Shown one piece after another: positions 25,690-34,578 of a stretch of DNA of 64,000 nucleotides. The DNA comes from RGEC01 sp964475595. GTDB taxonomy: Bacteria; Bacteroidota; Bacteroidia; NS11-12g; UBA955. The translations under genes were made by a program, and so were the position numbers. Where the stretch lies: contig CAYYXG010000008.1 of the NCBI GenBank assembly GCA_964475595.1, positions 1 to 64,000 of the forward strand. Direction: 5' to 3'. The notes under the pieces were generated by a model. The model was not told the DNA's origin. It made no database searches and worked only from the letters and a program-made list of their open reading frames with translations. Position 1 is the stretch's first letter; every line of letters begins with the position of its first letter.

Positions 25690-26087
25690 AAAATTTTACA
25701 ACAAAATTACAATTTCATGACAATAGTTGGGGTTTGGTTCCAATTTATCCGGCTATAGTAGTGATTAATAATACTTTGTTTTTAATCGTGAGCTAAATAT
25801 TTATCATTTAGTTTCCATAAGGATTAATTCGCAAGTTGTGAGAATGTAAGCCTCTTCTGATGGGCATTTTTTTTTGTACGTGATCGAAAAATATAAACTA
25901 AATAACTGTGATTAAACTACTTGTATGGTAAATGGTTCTTAATTATAAAACCTGTTTGATGGCGTTCTTACAATAATTTAATGTATTGTTCAAAATGACA
26001 GAATTTGCAGGCGTGCTAATTTTATGATTTCACGGTTTGGTAATATTACTGTAATGCAATTTAATTTGGAGATTAAACTAATGTAAA
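25690..26087. other. 398-bp AT-rich intergenic region
   Basis: There is no gene or convincing RNA fold here. It is far richer in A+T than the flanking genes, and its 3' end carries the promoter of the next PKD gene. The run of T at 25869-25877 follows a weak hairpin-like stretch (GCCTCTTCTGATGGGC) that could end ffh transcription, but the stem is poor. Confidence 0.5.
26036..26068 (+). promoter_or_regulatory. candidate promoter of first paired PKD gene
   Basis: TTTG (26036-26039), 21 bases, then TTAATTTG (26061-26068), which matches TAnnTTTG at seven of eight positions. The predicted start of transcription is close to 26075, leaving a short leader before the ATG at 26088. Confidence 0.5.
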
Positions 26088-29000
26088 ATGAAAAAATCAA
26101 TACGCTACTCCGTGATTTTATTGGTTTCATGCTGGGGGATTTTTACCAGTCTGAATGCCCAGGACATTGTCTGGCGAGACACCTTCAGAAACAGTGTGCC
26201 AGCAACAGCTGCCCAAATTACCAAATGGAACAATTTTAGAGCTAGTTTGCTATCTACCTATTCTTACTTAGGTATGAAAATTTCCGGGACCTACAACACC
26301 ACTGGCTTGTCACACAGTGATGCTACCGTAGCCAAAGATTTTGCAAATGCACTCAGAAACGTTACCACCTACACTAGCCCATCTGTGAATGGGAATGTAT
26401 GGACCTTATGTAACCGATATCAGGGTGAAGTATGGATTAATCCACCCTCTACCTGTTCCGGTTCGAACTGTCCCAGCCCTGGTTACATCATCCGCCCGGG
26501 TATAGGAACAGGTAACTCTAACTGGGGTGGAATCAACACTGCCACCTGTGGAGGAAATGATCAGTGGATGGAATTGCGTTTTATTGTTTTACCACCCTTC
26601 CAGAAAGATGCAGGAACCCTTGCGGTAAATCCACCTGACAAGTGTGTTTACACGCAACCTATCAAAGCAAGGTTCAAGAATTTTGGCAGAACAGCCATTG
26701 ATAGCTTTCAATATTATTACAGCATAAATGGAACCACCACTGGCCCACTTTGGCAAAAAATTCGTCTTGCTACTAATACGGATACTTTATTAAACGTGGT
26801 GAGCAGCTATACATATACTGCCAATACCAACTACACCATACGGGTCTGGACGGACAGGCCTGATAACAAAACAGATAGTTTCAGAAGAAACGATACGGCT
26901 GTTTATGTATTTCAATTTGCCGGTAGTAAGCCCACTCCTAATGCCATTGATACCACTGTTTGCGGAAGCCAAAGCCTGGTATTGCGCAGCGTCCCTGTAA
27001 ATGCCACAGATTCGATTGTGTGGTTTAGTGATCGTGGTCTCACCAAGAATGTAGGTAGCGGTAAAACCTACAAAACTCCTTACCTGGCTTCAGGAGCTAC
27101 CTACAAATATTACGTTTCTTCTTACTCGGATTTTGAAAAAGCCATGCTTTCTACGGGTCTAAATGCCCCTGCTTATGGATTTCCGTCGAGTATGTTTGAT
27201 ATCAGAACAACAGGCGGTAATATCACCATTGATAGTTTGGGGCTTAATATTTATGATGTCAATTTCGCTGTTGGTACCTCACTCGATGTTGAGGTTTGGC
27301 TTCGCAAGGGAAGCTTTTCCGATCCGGGTGCTACCAGCACTTCCACCATGTGGACCAAAATTTACACAGGGCCTGTGGTTTCTGCAGGTAGTTCAAAACG
27401 GAGTACCCTGAAAGCATCCTTTACATTACAGGGTGGTCAGCAATATGCTGTGTACGTCAACCCCACCGTTACAGGGTCTAATACGATTCTGGCTAAATTG
27501 GGATCCGCTACGTACCAAAATTCGGATATTATCATGTCCGGAGGAACCCTTAATCAGTTAAATTTTGGTCTCTTCTACACAGGATATACCATAGAAACGG
27601 AAATTTTCTATAAGAAATACCTCTGTGTAAGTGCACCCGACAGTGTGACCCTTAAAATCAATCCTGCCCCTTATGGCGCTAAACTCACTGCCGGAGCGCC
27701 TTTCCAGACTGCTCCCAAGAAATCGGGTACCGGATCTTTCGGATCTCCCCATGTAGTAGCAATGGGTGATACCCTGGCTTACGATTTAATAGCCCCAACC
27801 GGGTACAACAACAGCGGTCACAATACTGCTTGGAAAGTGAAAAACGTAACCATGAAGTCTATGTCTGGTCGCGTTCTTTCAACCTTCTCCTGGACGGACC
27901 CTGTTTCTTCCAGCGGAGATGCCGGACGTTTGGTATATTCACCAGCAACCATTGATATAGACTCTCAGGTGTATGCCGAGGTGAGCATTCAGGACCTCGG
28001 TCCCTACAATTGCGATACTGTGCTGAAACATTACATGTATGTAGCACCGCTTCCTGAGCCGGACTTTACCCGTACTAAGGTTACCTGCGAAGGTGATGCA
28101 GTGGAGTTTGTCAATAAATCCAAGATACTCAAAGGCTTCATCGACCACAAATGGTATTTCGGCGATGGCGACAGCAGCGAAGCGGTAGATCCGATTCACT
28201 TCTACCCCAAAGGCGGCGTATATTACCTAACCTACAAGGCCATCTCAAGTATCTATGGTTATGAGCGCATCAAGCGTGATACCATCACCGTGAGCCCACT
28301 TCCTAATGTAAACTTCCGCATACTGAATGTGTGTGAGGGCAAAACCCACCAGTTTATCAATACCTCTACCGGCCTTGGAACGCTTACCTACAAATGGAAC
28401 TTCGGTGTAACCCCCGGCGTTAACTCAATTGCTAAGGATGCAACCTTTAAGTATAGCAAACCCGGTCAGTACAATGTAACCCTGACGGTAGAAGACAACG
28501 GTTGCCCTGCTACCCGCACAAAGACGGCTTACCTGTTCCATACCCCCGTTTCTGATTTCTCATACCCCAGCAACCCCGGCCAGAAGTTCTGTAGCAACGT
28601 ACCGGTGCAGTTTACCAACAAGAGCACGCTGGTAAGTGGCATCTTGGGTCAAACCTGGAGCTTTGGTGATGGAGAAGTAGGAACGGTAAGGAATCCGCTT
28701 CACCAGTTTACTGCAGGTGGAAGCTATGATGTGCGCCTGATATCCATTACTGAATTTGGATGTGCAGATACCACAGTGAAAAACATCCTCGTTGGCAGTG
28801 CGCCAGTAGTAAGCTGGAGCAACGGCCAGGTATGTGATCAGACTCCAACGCAGTTCACCAATGGCACGGCGCCTATCAGCGGATTTGCCTCAGCACCCAA
28901 ATGGAGCTTTGGCGATGGCAGCACCTCAACGGCAGACAATCCCACGCACCAGTTTACAACGCTGGGTCCCAAAACAGTGAAACTGGTGGTAAGTGCAAAT

Positions 29001-29801
29001 AATGGCTGCAGCGATAGTGTAACTAAGACACTAACAGTGGGTACTCAGGCGATAGCAGATTTCAGTGTTCAGAACACATGTTCAGGCAAGCCGTTACAGT
29101 TTGACAATAAGTCAACTGTGAAGCAAGGTGACATGGTTTACGAGTGGGATTTTGGAGACGGATCACCCTTGTCAAGCGACGCAGATCCGGTTCATACCTA
29201 CAATGTGACCAATTCATTTGCACCCAATGTAACGTTAAAGGTAACGGTAGGTTCCTGCGAATCGGTGGTGAAGAAGCCCCTGCAGGTATTTGAATTGCCT
29301 GATTGTAACTTCACGGTAACCGACGACTGGACGCCCGGTGATGGTTACAGGACGGTAAAAGTAGAGGCGGCCAACAGCAGCTATCCATTCTACCGCTTCA
29401 AGTTCTCAGACGGTGGCTCGATCAACACAGCCAGCGGAGTGTATCAGTTCCCCTATGAAGGCGACTTCGACATCACGTTGTACACCCGTAACGCGGCAGA
29501 CTGCGAATGCAACAAAACGATTGTTAAGTCAATACGCAACAGCATGAGCACTACCGGCGTGGCAGAGGGCAAGATTAAACTGTATCCGAACCCTAGTAAC
29601 GGCTTGGTGAATGTGGAATCAGGTAGCCGTATACAGAAGATATCGGTATACAATGTACTGGGCGAGACGGTAGAAGCAGGAGTAACCCTGAAAGGAATGC
29701 AGGCAGAATTGCGCATGCAGAACCTGGCTGAGGGTGTTTACCTGGTAAAAATCACCACCGAACAGGGCGTGGTTACCCGCAGCGTAAGTATCAACCGCTA
29801 A
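26088..29801 (+). CDS. PKD-repeat T9SS cargo protein, first of a pair
   Basis: A 1237-residue exported protein with signal peptide (about 1-25, ending SLNAQD). Residues about 30-660 form a divergent N-terminal part with cysteine pairs and an Ig-like region including DSIVWFSDRG. From about 660 come five PKD domains, marked by WYFGDGDSSE, WNFGVTPG, WSFGDGEVG, WSFGDGSTS and WDFGDGSPL, then a sixth degenerate one. The end (KLYPNPSNGLVNVESG, KISVYNVLGE, AEGVYLVKITTEQG) is a type A T9SS sorting domain. The last 555 residues and their codons equal those of the next gene. Likely an adhesin or matrix protein. Strong terminator follows. Confidence 0.93.
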   Translation: MKKSIRYSVILLVSCWGIFTSLNAQDIVWRDTFRNSVPATAAQITKWNNFRASLLSTYSYLGMKISGTYNTTGLSHSDATVAKDFANALRNVTTYTSPSVNGNVWTLCNRYQGEVWINPPSTCSGSNCPSPGYIIRPGIGTGNSNWGGINTATCGGNDQWMELRFIVLPPFQKDAGTLAVNPPDKCVYTQPIKARFKNFGRTAIDSFQYYYSINGTTTGPLWQKIRLATNTDTLLNVVSSYTYTANTNYTIRVWTDRPDNKTDSFRRNDTAVYVFQFAGSKPTPNAIDTTVCGSQSLVLRSVPVNATDSIVWFSDRGLTKNVGSGKTYKTPYLASGATYKYYVSSYSDFEKAMLSTGLNAPAYGFPSSMFDIRTTGGNITIDSLGLNIYDVNFAVGTSLDVEVWLRKGSFSDPGATSTSTMWTKIYTGPVVSAGSSKRSTLKASFTLQGGQQYAVYVNPTVTGSNTILAKLGSATYQNSDIIMSGGTLNQLNFGLFYTGYTIETEIFYKKYLCVSAPDSVTLKINPAPYGAKLTAGAPFQTAPKKSGTGSFGSPHVVAMGDTLAYDLIAPTGYNNSGHNTAWKVKNVTMKSMSGRVLSTFSWTDPVSSSGDAGRLVYSPATIDIDSQVYAEVSIQDLGPYNCDTVLKHYMYVAPLPEPDFTRTKVTCEGDAVEFVNKSKILKGFIDHKWYFGDGDSSEAVDPIHFYPKGGVYYLTYKAISSIYGYERIKRDTITVSPLPNVNFRILNVCEGKTHQFINTSTGLGTLTYKWNFGVTPGVNSIAKDATFKYSKPGQYNVTLTVEDNGCPATRTKTAYLFHTPVSDFSYPSNPGQKFCSNVPVQFTNKSTLVSGILGQTWSFGDGEVGTVRNPLHQFTAGGSYDVRLISITEFGCADTTVKNILVGSAPVVSWSNGQVCDQTPTQFTNGTAPISGFASAPKWSFGDGSTSTADNPTHQFTTLGPKTVKLVVSANNGCSDSVTKTLTVGTQAIADFSVQNTCSGKPLQFDNKSTVKQGDMVYEWDFGDGSPLSSDADPVHTYNVTNSFAPNVTLKVTVGSCESVVKKPLQVFELPDCNFTVTDDWTPGDGYRTVKVEAANSSYPFYRFKFSDGGSINTASGVYQFPYEGDFDITLYTRNAADCECNKTIVKSIRNSMSTTGVAEGKIKLYPNPSNGLVNVESGSRIQKISVYNVLGETVEAGVTLKGMQAELRMQNLAEGVYLVKITTEQGVVTRSVSINR
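28134..29801 (+). repeat. 1,668-bp direct repeat, copy 1
   Basis: It runs from inside the first PKD domain to the stop codon of the 26088 gene. Every base I compared equals the copy at 32003-33670, at a constant offset of 3,869. Just upstream the two genes still encode similar protein but differ at many silent sites, and identity ends exactly at the stop codons. This pattern fits recent gene conversion or unequal exchange better than ordinary old duplication. Confidence 0.93.
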
Positions 29802-29823
29802 AAATTACAATCGATTGGTTTTC

Positions 29824-29855
29824 AAAGCGCAGGCATTTGCCTGCGCTTTTTTTTT
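29824..29855 (+). terminator. intrinsic terminator after first PKD gene
   Basis: The stem AAAGCGCAGGC (29824-29834) and GCCTGCGCTTT (29839-29849) is perfect over 11 bp with loop ATTT, followed by an uninterrupted T-run to 29855. Confidence 0.93.
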
Positions 29856-29882
29856 AAAAATTAATGTTATTTAAATAATCAA

Positions 29883-29914
29883 TTTGCATTTTTAAATTTT
29901 AATGCACATTTTTG
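29883..29914 (+). promoter_or_regulatory. candidate promoter of second paired PKD gene
   Basis: TTTG (29883-29886), 20 bases, then CATTTTTG (29907-29914), a seven-of-eight match to TAnnTTTG. The second PKD gene thus has its own promoter after the terminator of the first, and its sequence is unlike that of the first gene's promoter. Confidence 0.5.
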
Positions 29915-29941
29915 AACTAAAATGCATAAAACCAACAATAT

Positions 29942-32900
29942 ATGAAAAAACAACTACAGAAACTACTGATTTTACTAGTGTTTTCGGTGCTTTCAGCGTT
30001 TACTGCCCTTGCTCAGTTGAGGGTTGTTCGCTACAGCGAAAACTTTAATGCGGGCACAACGTATTGCCCAGGCTCTGCCAATTATGACAACTGGGTTACT
30101 TTCAGATCGTTATTGGATACTTCCAATATCAAATTTGAATCGGTAATCATCAAGGGCGACAATAATGCCACCGCCGTGACAGGAAGAACGTGCTCTAATA
30201 TTATCAGTGTCCGTCGTCTGGCAGCTGCTATCAAGAACGGAACCGCCTACAATGTTTCCTGCGGCGGAAACACCTGGGATATTAGCGGTGCAGGTACCTG
30301 CGTTGCTACCGGTTGTGCAATAGGTTCCGATCAGGTTGCTATCTCTGTGGTTGGTGCAGGTACTTACTGCTCGTGCCGCAACCCCGCCTGGAGTCTTAAT
30401 GCTGCCATTGGCAACCAAAACTGGGGCGGAATCGCAACTGCCAATTGTCCACCTCCAACACAGCGCATTACCCTTGAATTTACCCGTCCGGGCATTATTC
30501 GCGATATGGGATGTACTGGCATCAGTCCTTTAGATCAGTGTACCTATACCCAGAATATTAATGCCACTTTTACCAGTGGTTCATCGGTTGATATTGATGA
30601 TTTTGAATATTACGTAAAGGTTAACTCAACGACTTATGGACCTTATAAAACCTTTACAAAACTTAAATTGGATAGTTCCAAAACCATTACTGTATATAAT
30701 AATTTCACATTCACACGAAATACCCTATATACCATTAAGGTTTGGTCTGCTAATCCTAACGGAGCTGCTGATGGCGATGTGAAAAACGATACTTTTACTC
30801 GTGTATTTGATTTTCGCGGAACCCTTGATGTTCCTACTACGGGTGATACTACCCTTTGCGGAAGTCAGAGAACATTATTGTCAGCCACTCCCGGTTCACT
30901 TCAGGATTCTTTGGTATGGTTTTCGGATCGTGGAGCAACCAATGTTGTAGGTTATGGTCGCAATGTGCTGTCTCCTTTTTTGATTTCAGGCAATACCTAT
31001 AAGTTTTTTGTGGGTTCCTACAATGGCCTCAACGTAGTAAAAGTTGGGATAGGCGGTGGAACCAATGGCCAAAATGGAGCAATGTTTGATATTCGTGCAA
31101 CTTCCGGTGACCTGAAAATAGACAGTATGCATTTTCAATGTTGGGCTGCCCCGGGAACTACCGTTGCTGCGGATGTATACTTAAGAACCGGGTCATATTC
31201 AGATCCGGGAGCGGCTTCTACTGCCACCATGTGGACGAAAATTTGGAGTGGTAATGTTACCAGTATGGGACAAGCTACTTATACAACCCACATTCCGGTT
31301 AGCTATTCTCTAAAATCCGGTGTTCAGTATGCTGTATACGTAAATACACCTTCTGAAACATTGGGCTATGCTACAGGTGGCTCAACAATCACTACCCCTG
31401 AATTAACCATTGTAGGCGGCTATGGTGTTAGCGGTACCTTTGCCGGTACTTTCAATCCACGTACTTTTAATGGTGCAGTCTTCTTTACCAAGCCGGTTTG
31501 CCCATCTGCGCTGGATAGTGCAGAAATAACCGTTAATCCTGCTCCCTGGGGGGCAAGAATGATTTATGGTGCTCCACATGTTACCTCTCCTAAGCGCAGT
31601 GGTACCGGTGGTGCCGGATCACCTCGTGTGGTGGCAATGGGCGATACCCTCGCATGGAACTTAGAATCACCCAATGGTTATATAGATGCAGATCATGGAA
31701 CAACGTGGAAAATCACCAACACATCTCTCTCGACCAGCACGGGAAGAGCATTGACCGGTTACACATGGACTGACCCTACAGCCACTGCACCAGGCCGATT
31801 TGTATACAGTCCTTCTACCACCGAAATAGATAGTTTATTGGTTGGGAAAATCACCTTCCAGGACATCGGCAAAAACAATTGCGACAGTTCGGTAGTGTTT
31901 TATATGTACGTAGCACCTCTTCCCGAGCCGGACTTTACCCGCTCTAAGGTAACCTGCGAAGGAGATGCCGTAGAATTTGTCAATAAATCCACTATTGCGA
32001 ATGGCTTCATCGACCACAAATGGTATTTCGGCGATGGCGACAGCAGCGAAGCGGTAGATCCGATTCACTTCTACCCCAAAGGCGGCGTATATTACCTAAC
32101 CTACAAGGCCATCTCAAGTATCTATGGTTATGAGCGCATCAAGCGTGATACCATCACCGTGAGCCCACTTCCTAATGTAAACTTCCGCATACTGAATGTG
32201 TGTGAGGGCAAAACCCACCAGTTTATCAATACCTCTACCGGCCTTGGAACGCTTACCTACAAATGGAACTTCGGTGTAACCCCCGGCGTTAACTCAATTG
32301 CTAAGGATGCAACCTTTAAGTATAGCAAACCCGGTCAGTACAATGTAACCCTGACGGTAGAAGACAACGGTTGCCCTGCTACCCGCACAAAGACGGCTTA
32401 CCTGTTCCATACCCCCGTTTCTGATTTCTCATACCCCAGCAACCCCGGCCAGAAGTTCTGTAGCAACGTACCGGTGCAGTTTACCAACAAGAGCACGCTG
32501 GTAAGTGGCATCTTGGGTCAAACCTGGAGCTTTGGTGATGGAGAAGTAGGAACGGTAAGGAATCCGCTTCACCAGTTTACTGCAGGTGGAAGCTATGATG
32601 TGCGCCTGATATCCATTACTGAATTTGGATGTGCAGATACCACAGTGAAAAACATCCTCGTTGGCAGTGCGCCAGTAGTAAGCTGGAGCAACGGCCAGGT
32701 ATGTGATCAGACTCCAACGCAGTTCACCAATGGCACGGCGCCTATCAGCGGATTTGCCTCAGCACCCAAATGGAGCTTTGGCGATGGCAGCACCTCAACG
32801 GCAGACAATCCCACGCACCAGTTTACAACGCTGGGTCCCAAAACAGTGAAACTGGTGGTAAGTGCAAATAATGGCTGCAGCGATAGTGTAACTAAGACAC

Positions 32901-33670
32901 TAACAGTGGGTACTCAGGCGATAGCAGATTTCAGTGTTCAGAACACATGTTCAGGCAAGCCGTTACAGTTTGACAATAAGTCAACTGTGAAGCAAGGTGA
33001 CATGGTTTACGAGTGGGATTTTGGAGACGGATCACCCTTGTCAAGCGACGCAGATCCGGTTCATACCTACAATGTGACCAATTCATTTGCACCCAATGTA
33101 ACGTTAAAGGTAACGGTAGGTTCCTGCGAATCGGTGGTGAAGAAGCCCCTGCAGGTATTTGAATTGCCTGATTGTAACTTCACGGTAACCGACGACTGGA
33201 CGCCCGGTGATGGTTACAGGACGGTAAAAGTAGAGGCGGCCAACAGCAGCTATCCATTCTACCGCTTCAAGTTCTCAGACGGTGGCTCGATCAACACAGC
33301 CAGCGGAGTGTATCAGTTCCCCTATGAAGGCGACTTCGACATCACGTTGTACACCCGTAACGCGGCAGACTGCGAATGCAACAAAACGATTGTTAAGTCA
33401 ATACGCAACAGCATGAGCACTACCGGCGTGGCAGAGGGCAAGATTAAACTGTATCCGAACCCTAGTAACGGCTTGGTGAATGTGGAATCAGGTAGCCGTA
33501 TACAGAAGATATCGGTATACAATGTACTGGGCGAGACGGTAGAAGCAGGAGTAACCCTGAAAGGAATGCAGGCAGAATTGCGCATGCAGAACCTGGCTGA
33601 GGGTGTTTACCTGGTAAAAATCACCACCGAACAGGGCGTGGTTACCCGCAGCGTAAGTATCAACCGCTAA
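29942..33670 (+). CDS. PKD-repeat T9SS cargo protein, second of a pair
   Basis: A 1242-residue exported protein, signal peptide about 1-24 (LLILLVFSVLSAFTALAQ). The N-terminal part (about 30-660) is homologous to, but clearly different from, that of the first paired gene: both carry NWGGI, a CTYTQ/CVYTQ segment, a DSxVWFSDRG Ig-like element and a PAPxGA stretch, with low overall identity. Residues 688-1242 (PKD domains plus type A sorting domain) equal residues 683-1237 of the first protein. It is probably displayed on the surface by T9SS. The pair would present two different N-terminal heads on the same stalk and anchor. Confidence 0.93.
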   Translation: MKKQLQKLLILLVFSVLSAFTALAQLRVVRYSENFNAGTTYCPGSANYDNWVTFRSLLDTSNIKFESVIIKGDNNATAVTGRTCSNIISVRRLAAAIKNGTAYNVSCGGNTWDISGAGTCVATGCAIGSDQVAISVVGAGTYCSCRNPAWSLNAAIGNQNWGGIATANCPPPTQRITLEFTRPGIIRDMGCTGISPLDQCTYTQNINATFTSGSSVDIDDFEYYVKVNSTTYGPYKTFTKLKLDSSKTITVYNNFTFTRNTLYTIKVWSANPNGAADGDVKNDTFTRVFDFRGTLDVPTTGDTTLCGSQRTLLSATPGSLQDSLVWFSDRGATNVVGYGRNVLSPFLISGNTYKFFVGSYNGLNVVKVGIGGGTNGQNGAMFDIRATSGDLKIDSMHFQCWAAPGTTVAADVYLRTGSYSDPGAASTATMWTKIWSGNVTSMGQATYTTHIPVSYSLKSGVQYAVYVNTPSETLGYATGGSTITTPELTIVGGYGVSGTFAGTFNPRTFNGAVFFTKPVCPSALDSAEITVNPAPWGARMIYGAPHVTSPKRSGTGGAGSPRVVAMGDTLAWNLESPNGYIDADHGTTWKITNTSLSTSTGRALTGYTWTDPTATAPGRFVYSPSTTEIDSLLVGKITFQDIGKNNCDSSVVFYMYVAPLPEPDFTRSKVTCEGDAVEFVNKSTIANGFIDHKWYFGDGDSSEAVDPIHFYPKGGVYYLTYKAISSIYGYERIKRDTITVSPLPNVNFRILNVCEGKTHQFINTSTGLGTLTYKWNFGVTPGVNSIAKDATFKYSKPGQYNVTLTVEDNGCPATRTKTAYLFHTPVSDFSYPSNPGQKFCSNVPVQFTNKSTLVSGILGQTWSFGDGEVGTVRNPLHQFTAGGSYDVRLISITEFGCADTTVKNILVGSAPVVSWSNGQVCDQTPTQFTNGTAPISGFASAPKWSFGDGSTSTADNPTHQFTTLGPKTVKLVVSANNGCSDSVTKTLTVGTQAIADFSVQNTCSGKPLQFDNKSTVKQGDMVYEWDFGDGSPLSSDADPVHTYNVTNSFAPNVTLKVTVGSCESVVKKPLQVFELPDCNFTVTDDWTPGDGYRTVKVEAANSSYPFYRFKFSDGGSINTASGVYQFPYEGDFDITLYTRNAADCECNKTIVKSIRNSMSTTGVAEGKIKLYPNPSNGLVNVESGSRIQKISVYNVLGETVEAGVTLKGMQAELRMQNLAEGVYLVKITTEQGVVTRSVSINR
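32003..33670 (+). repeat. 1,668-bp direct repeat, copy 2
   Basis: The partner of 28134-29801. The left edge lies where the sequences switch from silent differences (for example CGTACTAAGGTTACC against CGCTCTAAGGTAACC just upstream) to full identity; the right edge is the stop codon, after which terminators differ completely. Confidence 0.93.
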
Positions 33671-33690
33671 TACAAATTATAGACTATCCT

Positions 33691-33724
33691 GAAAGCCCTG
33701 CCTTGCCGCAGGGCTTTCTTTTTT
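33691..33724 (+). terminator. intrinsic terminator after second PKD gene
   Basis: GAAAGCCCTGC (33691-33701) pairs fully with GCAGGGCTTTC (33708-33718) around a 6-base loop, then a T-run to 33724. Its sequence differs from the terminator of the first PKD gene. Confidence 0.93.
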
Positions 33725-33741
33725 GTTAATTTGAACCCATA

Positions 33742-34389
33742 ATGATGAATAGGGCAGATATCGCTGATTTGCGCAAGGAATACACCAAAGCGTTTTTAAA
33801 TCCGGAAGATTTACCGGATGAGCCGCTACAGGCATTTTCCAATTGGTTTGACTTTGCCATGCATGAAAATGTTCATGAGCCCAATGCCATGGTGCTTTCA
33901 ACGATTAGAGATAATAGGCCATCCTCCAGGGTTGTTTTGTTGAAGGGAATTTCAGAAGGTGGCTTTGTGTTTTTCACCAATTACCTGAGCAGAAAGGGCA
34001 GTGATTTGGAGCGTAATCCTTATGCAAGTCTCAATTTTTATTGGTGGCAACAGGAACGACAAATCAGAATTGAAGGGAAGGTGCACAGGGTGACTGAAGA
34101 GGAAAGTGAGGCCTATTTCAACAGCAGACCAAGGTTAAGCCAGGCGGGTGCCATAGCATCAAATCAGAGTCAGCGAATCGCATCAAGGGATTATCTGGAT
34201 ATGCAAATGAAACAACTCATGGAGCAGAATCCAGAGAATCTGTTGGAGAGACCAAAGCATTGGGGAGGATATCGTCTGATTCCGGATTATATGGAATTCT
34301 GGCAAGGCAGGGAAGGACGGGTTCATGATCGCATAGCATACCAGTCAAAAAGTGATGGCAGTTGGGAAAAATTTAGGTTAAGTCCATAA
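33742..34389 (+). CDS. pdxH: pyridoxamine 5'-phosphate oxidase
   Basis: A 215-residue FMN enzyme that oxidises pyridoxine or pyridoxamine 5'-phosphate to pyridoxal phosphate, the last step of vitamin B6 formation or salvage. The family landmarks are in order: MVLSTIRDNRPSSRVVLLKG (FMN and substrate pocket), FFTNYLSRKGSDLERNPYASLNFYW, RQIRIEGKVHRV, FNSRPRLSQAGAIASNQSQ and the C-terminal WGGYRLIPDYMEFWQGREGRVHDRIAY. Length matches the family (about 215). It is a single gene between two terminators. Confidence 0.97.
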   Translation: MMNRADIADLRKEYTKAFLNPEDLPDEPLQAFSNWFDFAMHENVHEPNAMVLSTIRDNRPSSRVVLLKGISEGGFVFFTNYLSRKGSDLERNPYASLNFYWWQQERQIRIEGKVHRVTEEESEAYFNSRPRLSQAGAIASNQSQRIASRDYLDMQMKQLMEQNPENLLERPKHWGGYRLIPDYMEFWQGREGRVHDRIAYQSKSDGSWEKFRLSP

Positions 34390-34390
34390 A

Positions 34391-34416
34391 AAAAAGGCCT
34401 GATTCAGGCCTTTTTT
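34391..34416. terminator. bidirectional terminator between pdxH and bTHX gene
   Basis: AAAAAGGCCTG (34391-34401) pairs with CAGGCCTTTTT (34405-34415) around ATT. A T-run follows on the plus strand, and the A-run gives a T-run for the minus strand. The TGA stop of the bTHX gene (34404-34406) lies inside the loop and right arm. Confidence 0.9.
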
Positions 34417-34538
34417 GTTTTCTTTTTAGTCGTGGCTTCAACCGGAGCGGCTGTGGCTTTTACCCGGTAAGGCCTGTGTTTGCCGTAAGATCCGTTATGG
34501 ATTTTACCGCGTTTTGTTTTTAAATCTCCTTTACCCAT
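34404..34538 (-). CDS. 30S ribosomal protein bTHX, 44 residues
   Basis: A very small, basic protein translated from the ATG at 34538: MGKGDLKTKRGKIHNGSYGK, then HRPYRVKATAAPVEA and a Lys-rich end TTKKKTKKA. The MGKGDxKTKRGKI opening and YGKxRP block are the signature of the small ribosomal protein THX family found in Bacteroidota and Thermus, which fills a cavity in the head of the 30S subunit. The C-terminal Lys tail is a common extension. Its stop codon is inside the shared terminator hairpin with pdxH. It precedes fabI's end by 40 bases on the same strand orientation, so it may be co-transcribed with fabI. Confidence 0.88.
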   Translation of the reverse strand: MGKGDLKTKRGKIHNGSYGKHRPYRVKATAAPVEATTKKKTKKA

Positions 34539-34578
34539 AGTAATGGCAAATTTAAAAAACTTATCAAAAAATGAAAAA

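Noticed and set aside
28134..33670. Duplicate as an assembly artefact
   Set aside because: The copies have different flanks on both sides, different terminators, and partial upstream homology with silent differences, which is hard to obtain by mis-assembly; not excluded without read data.
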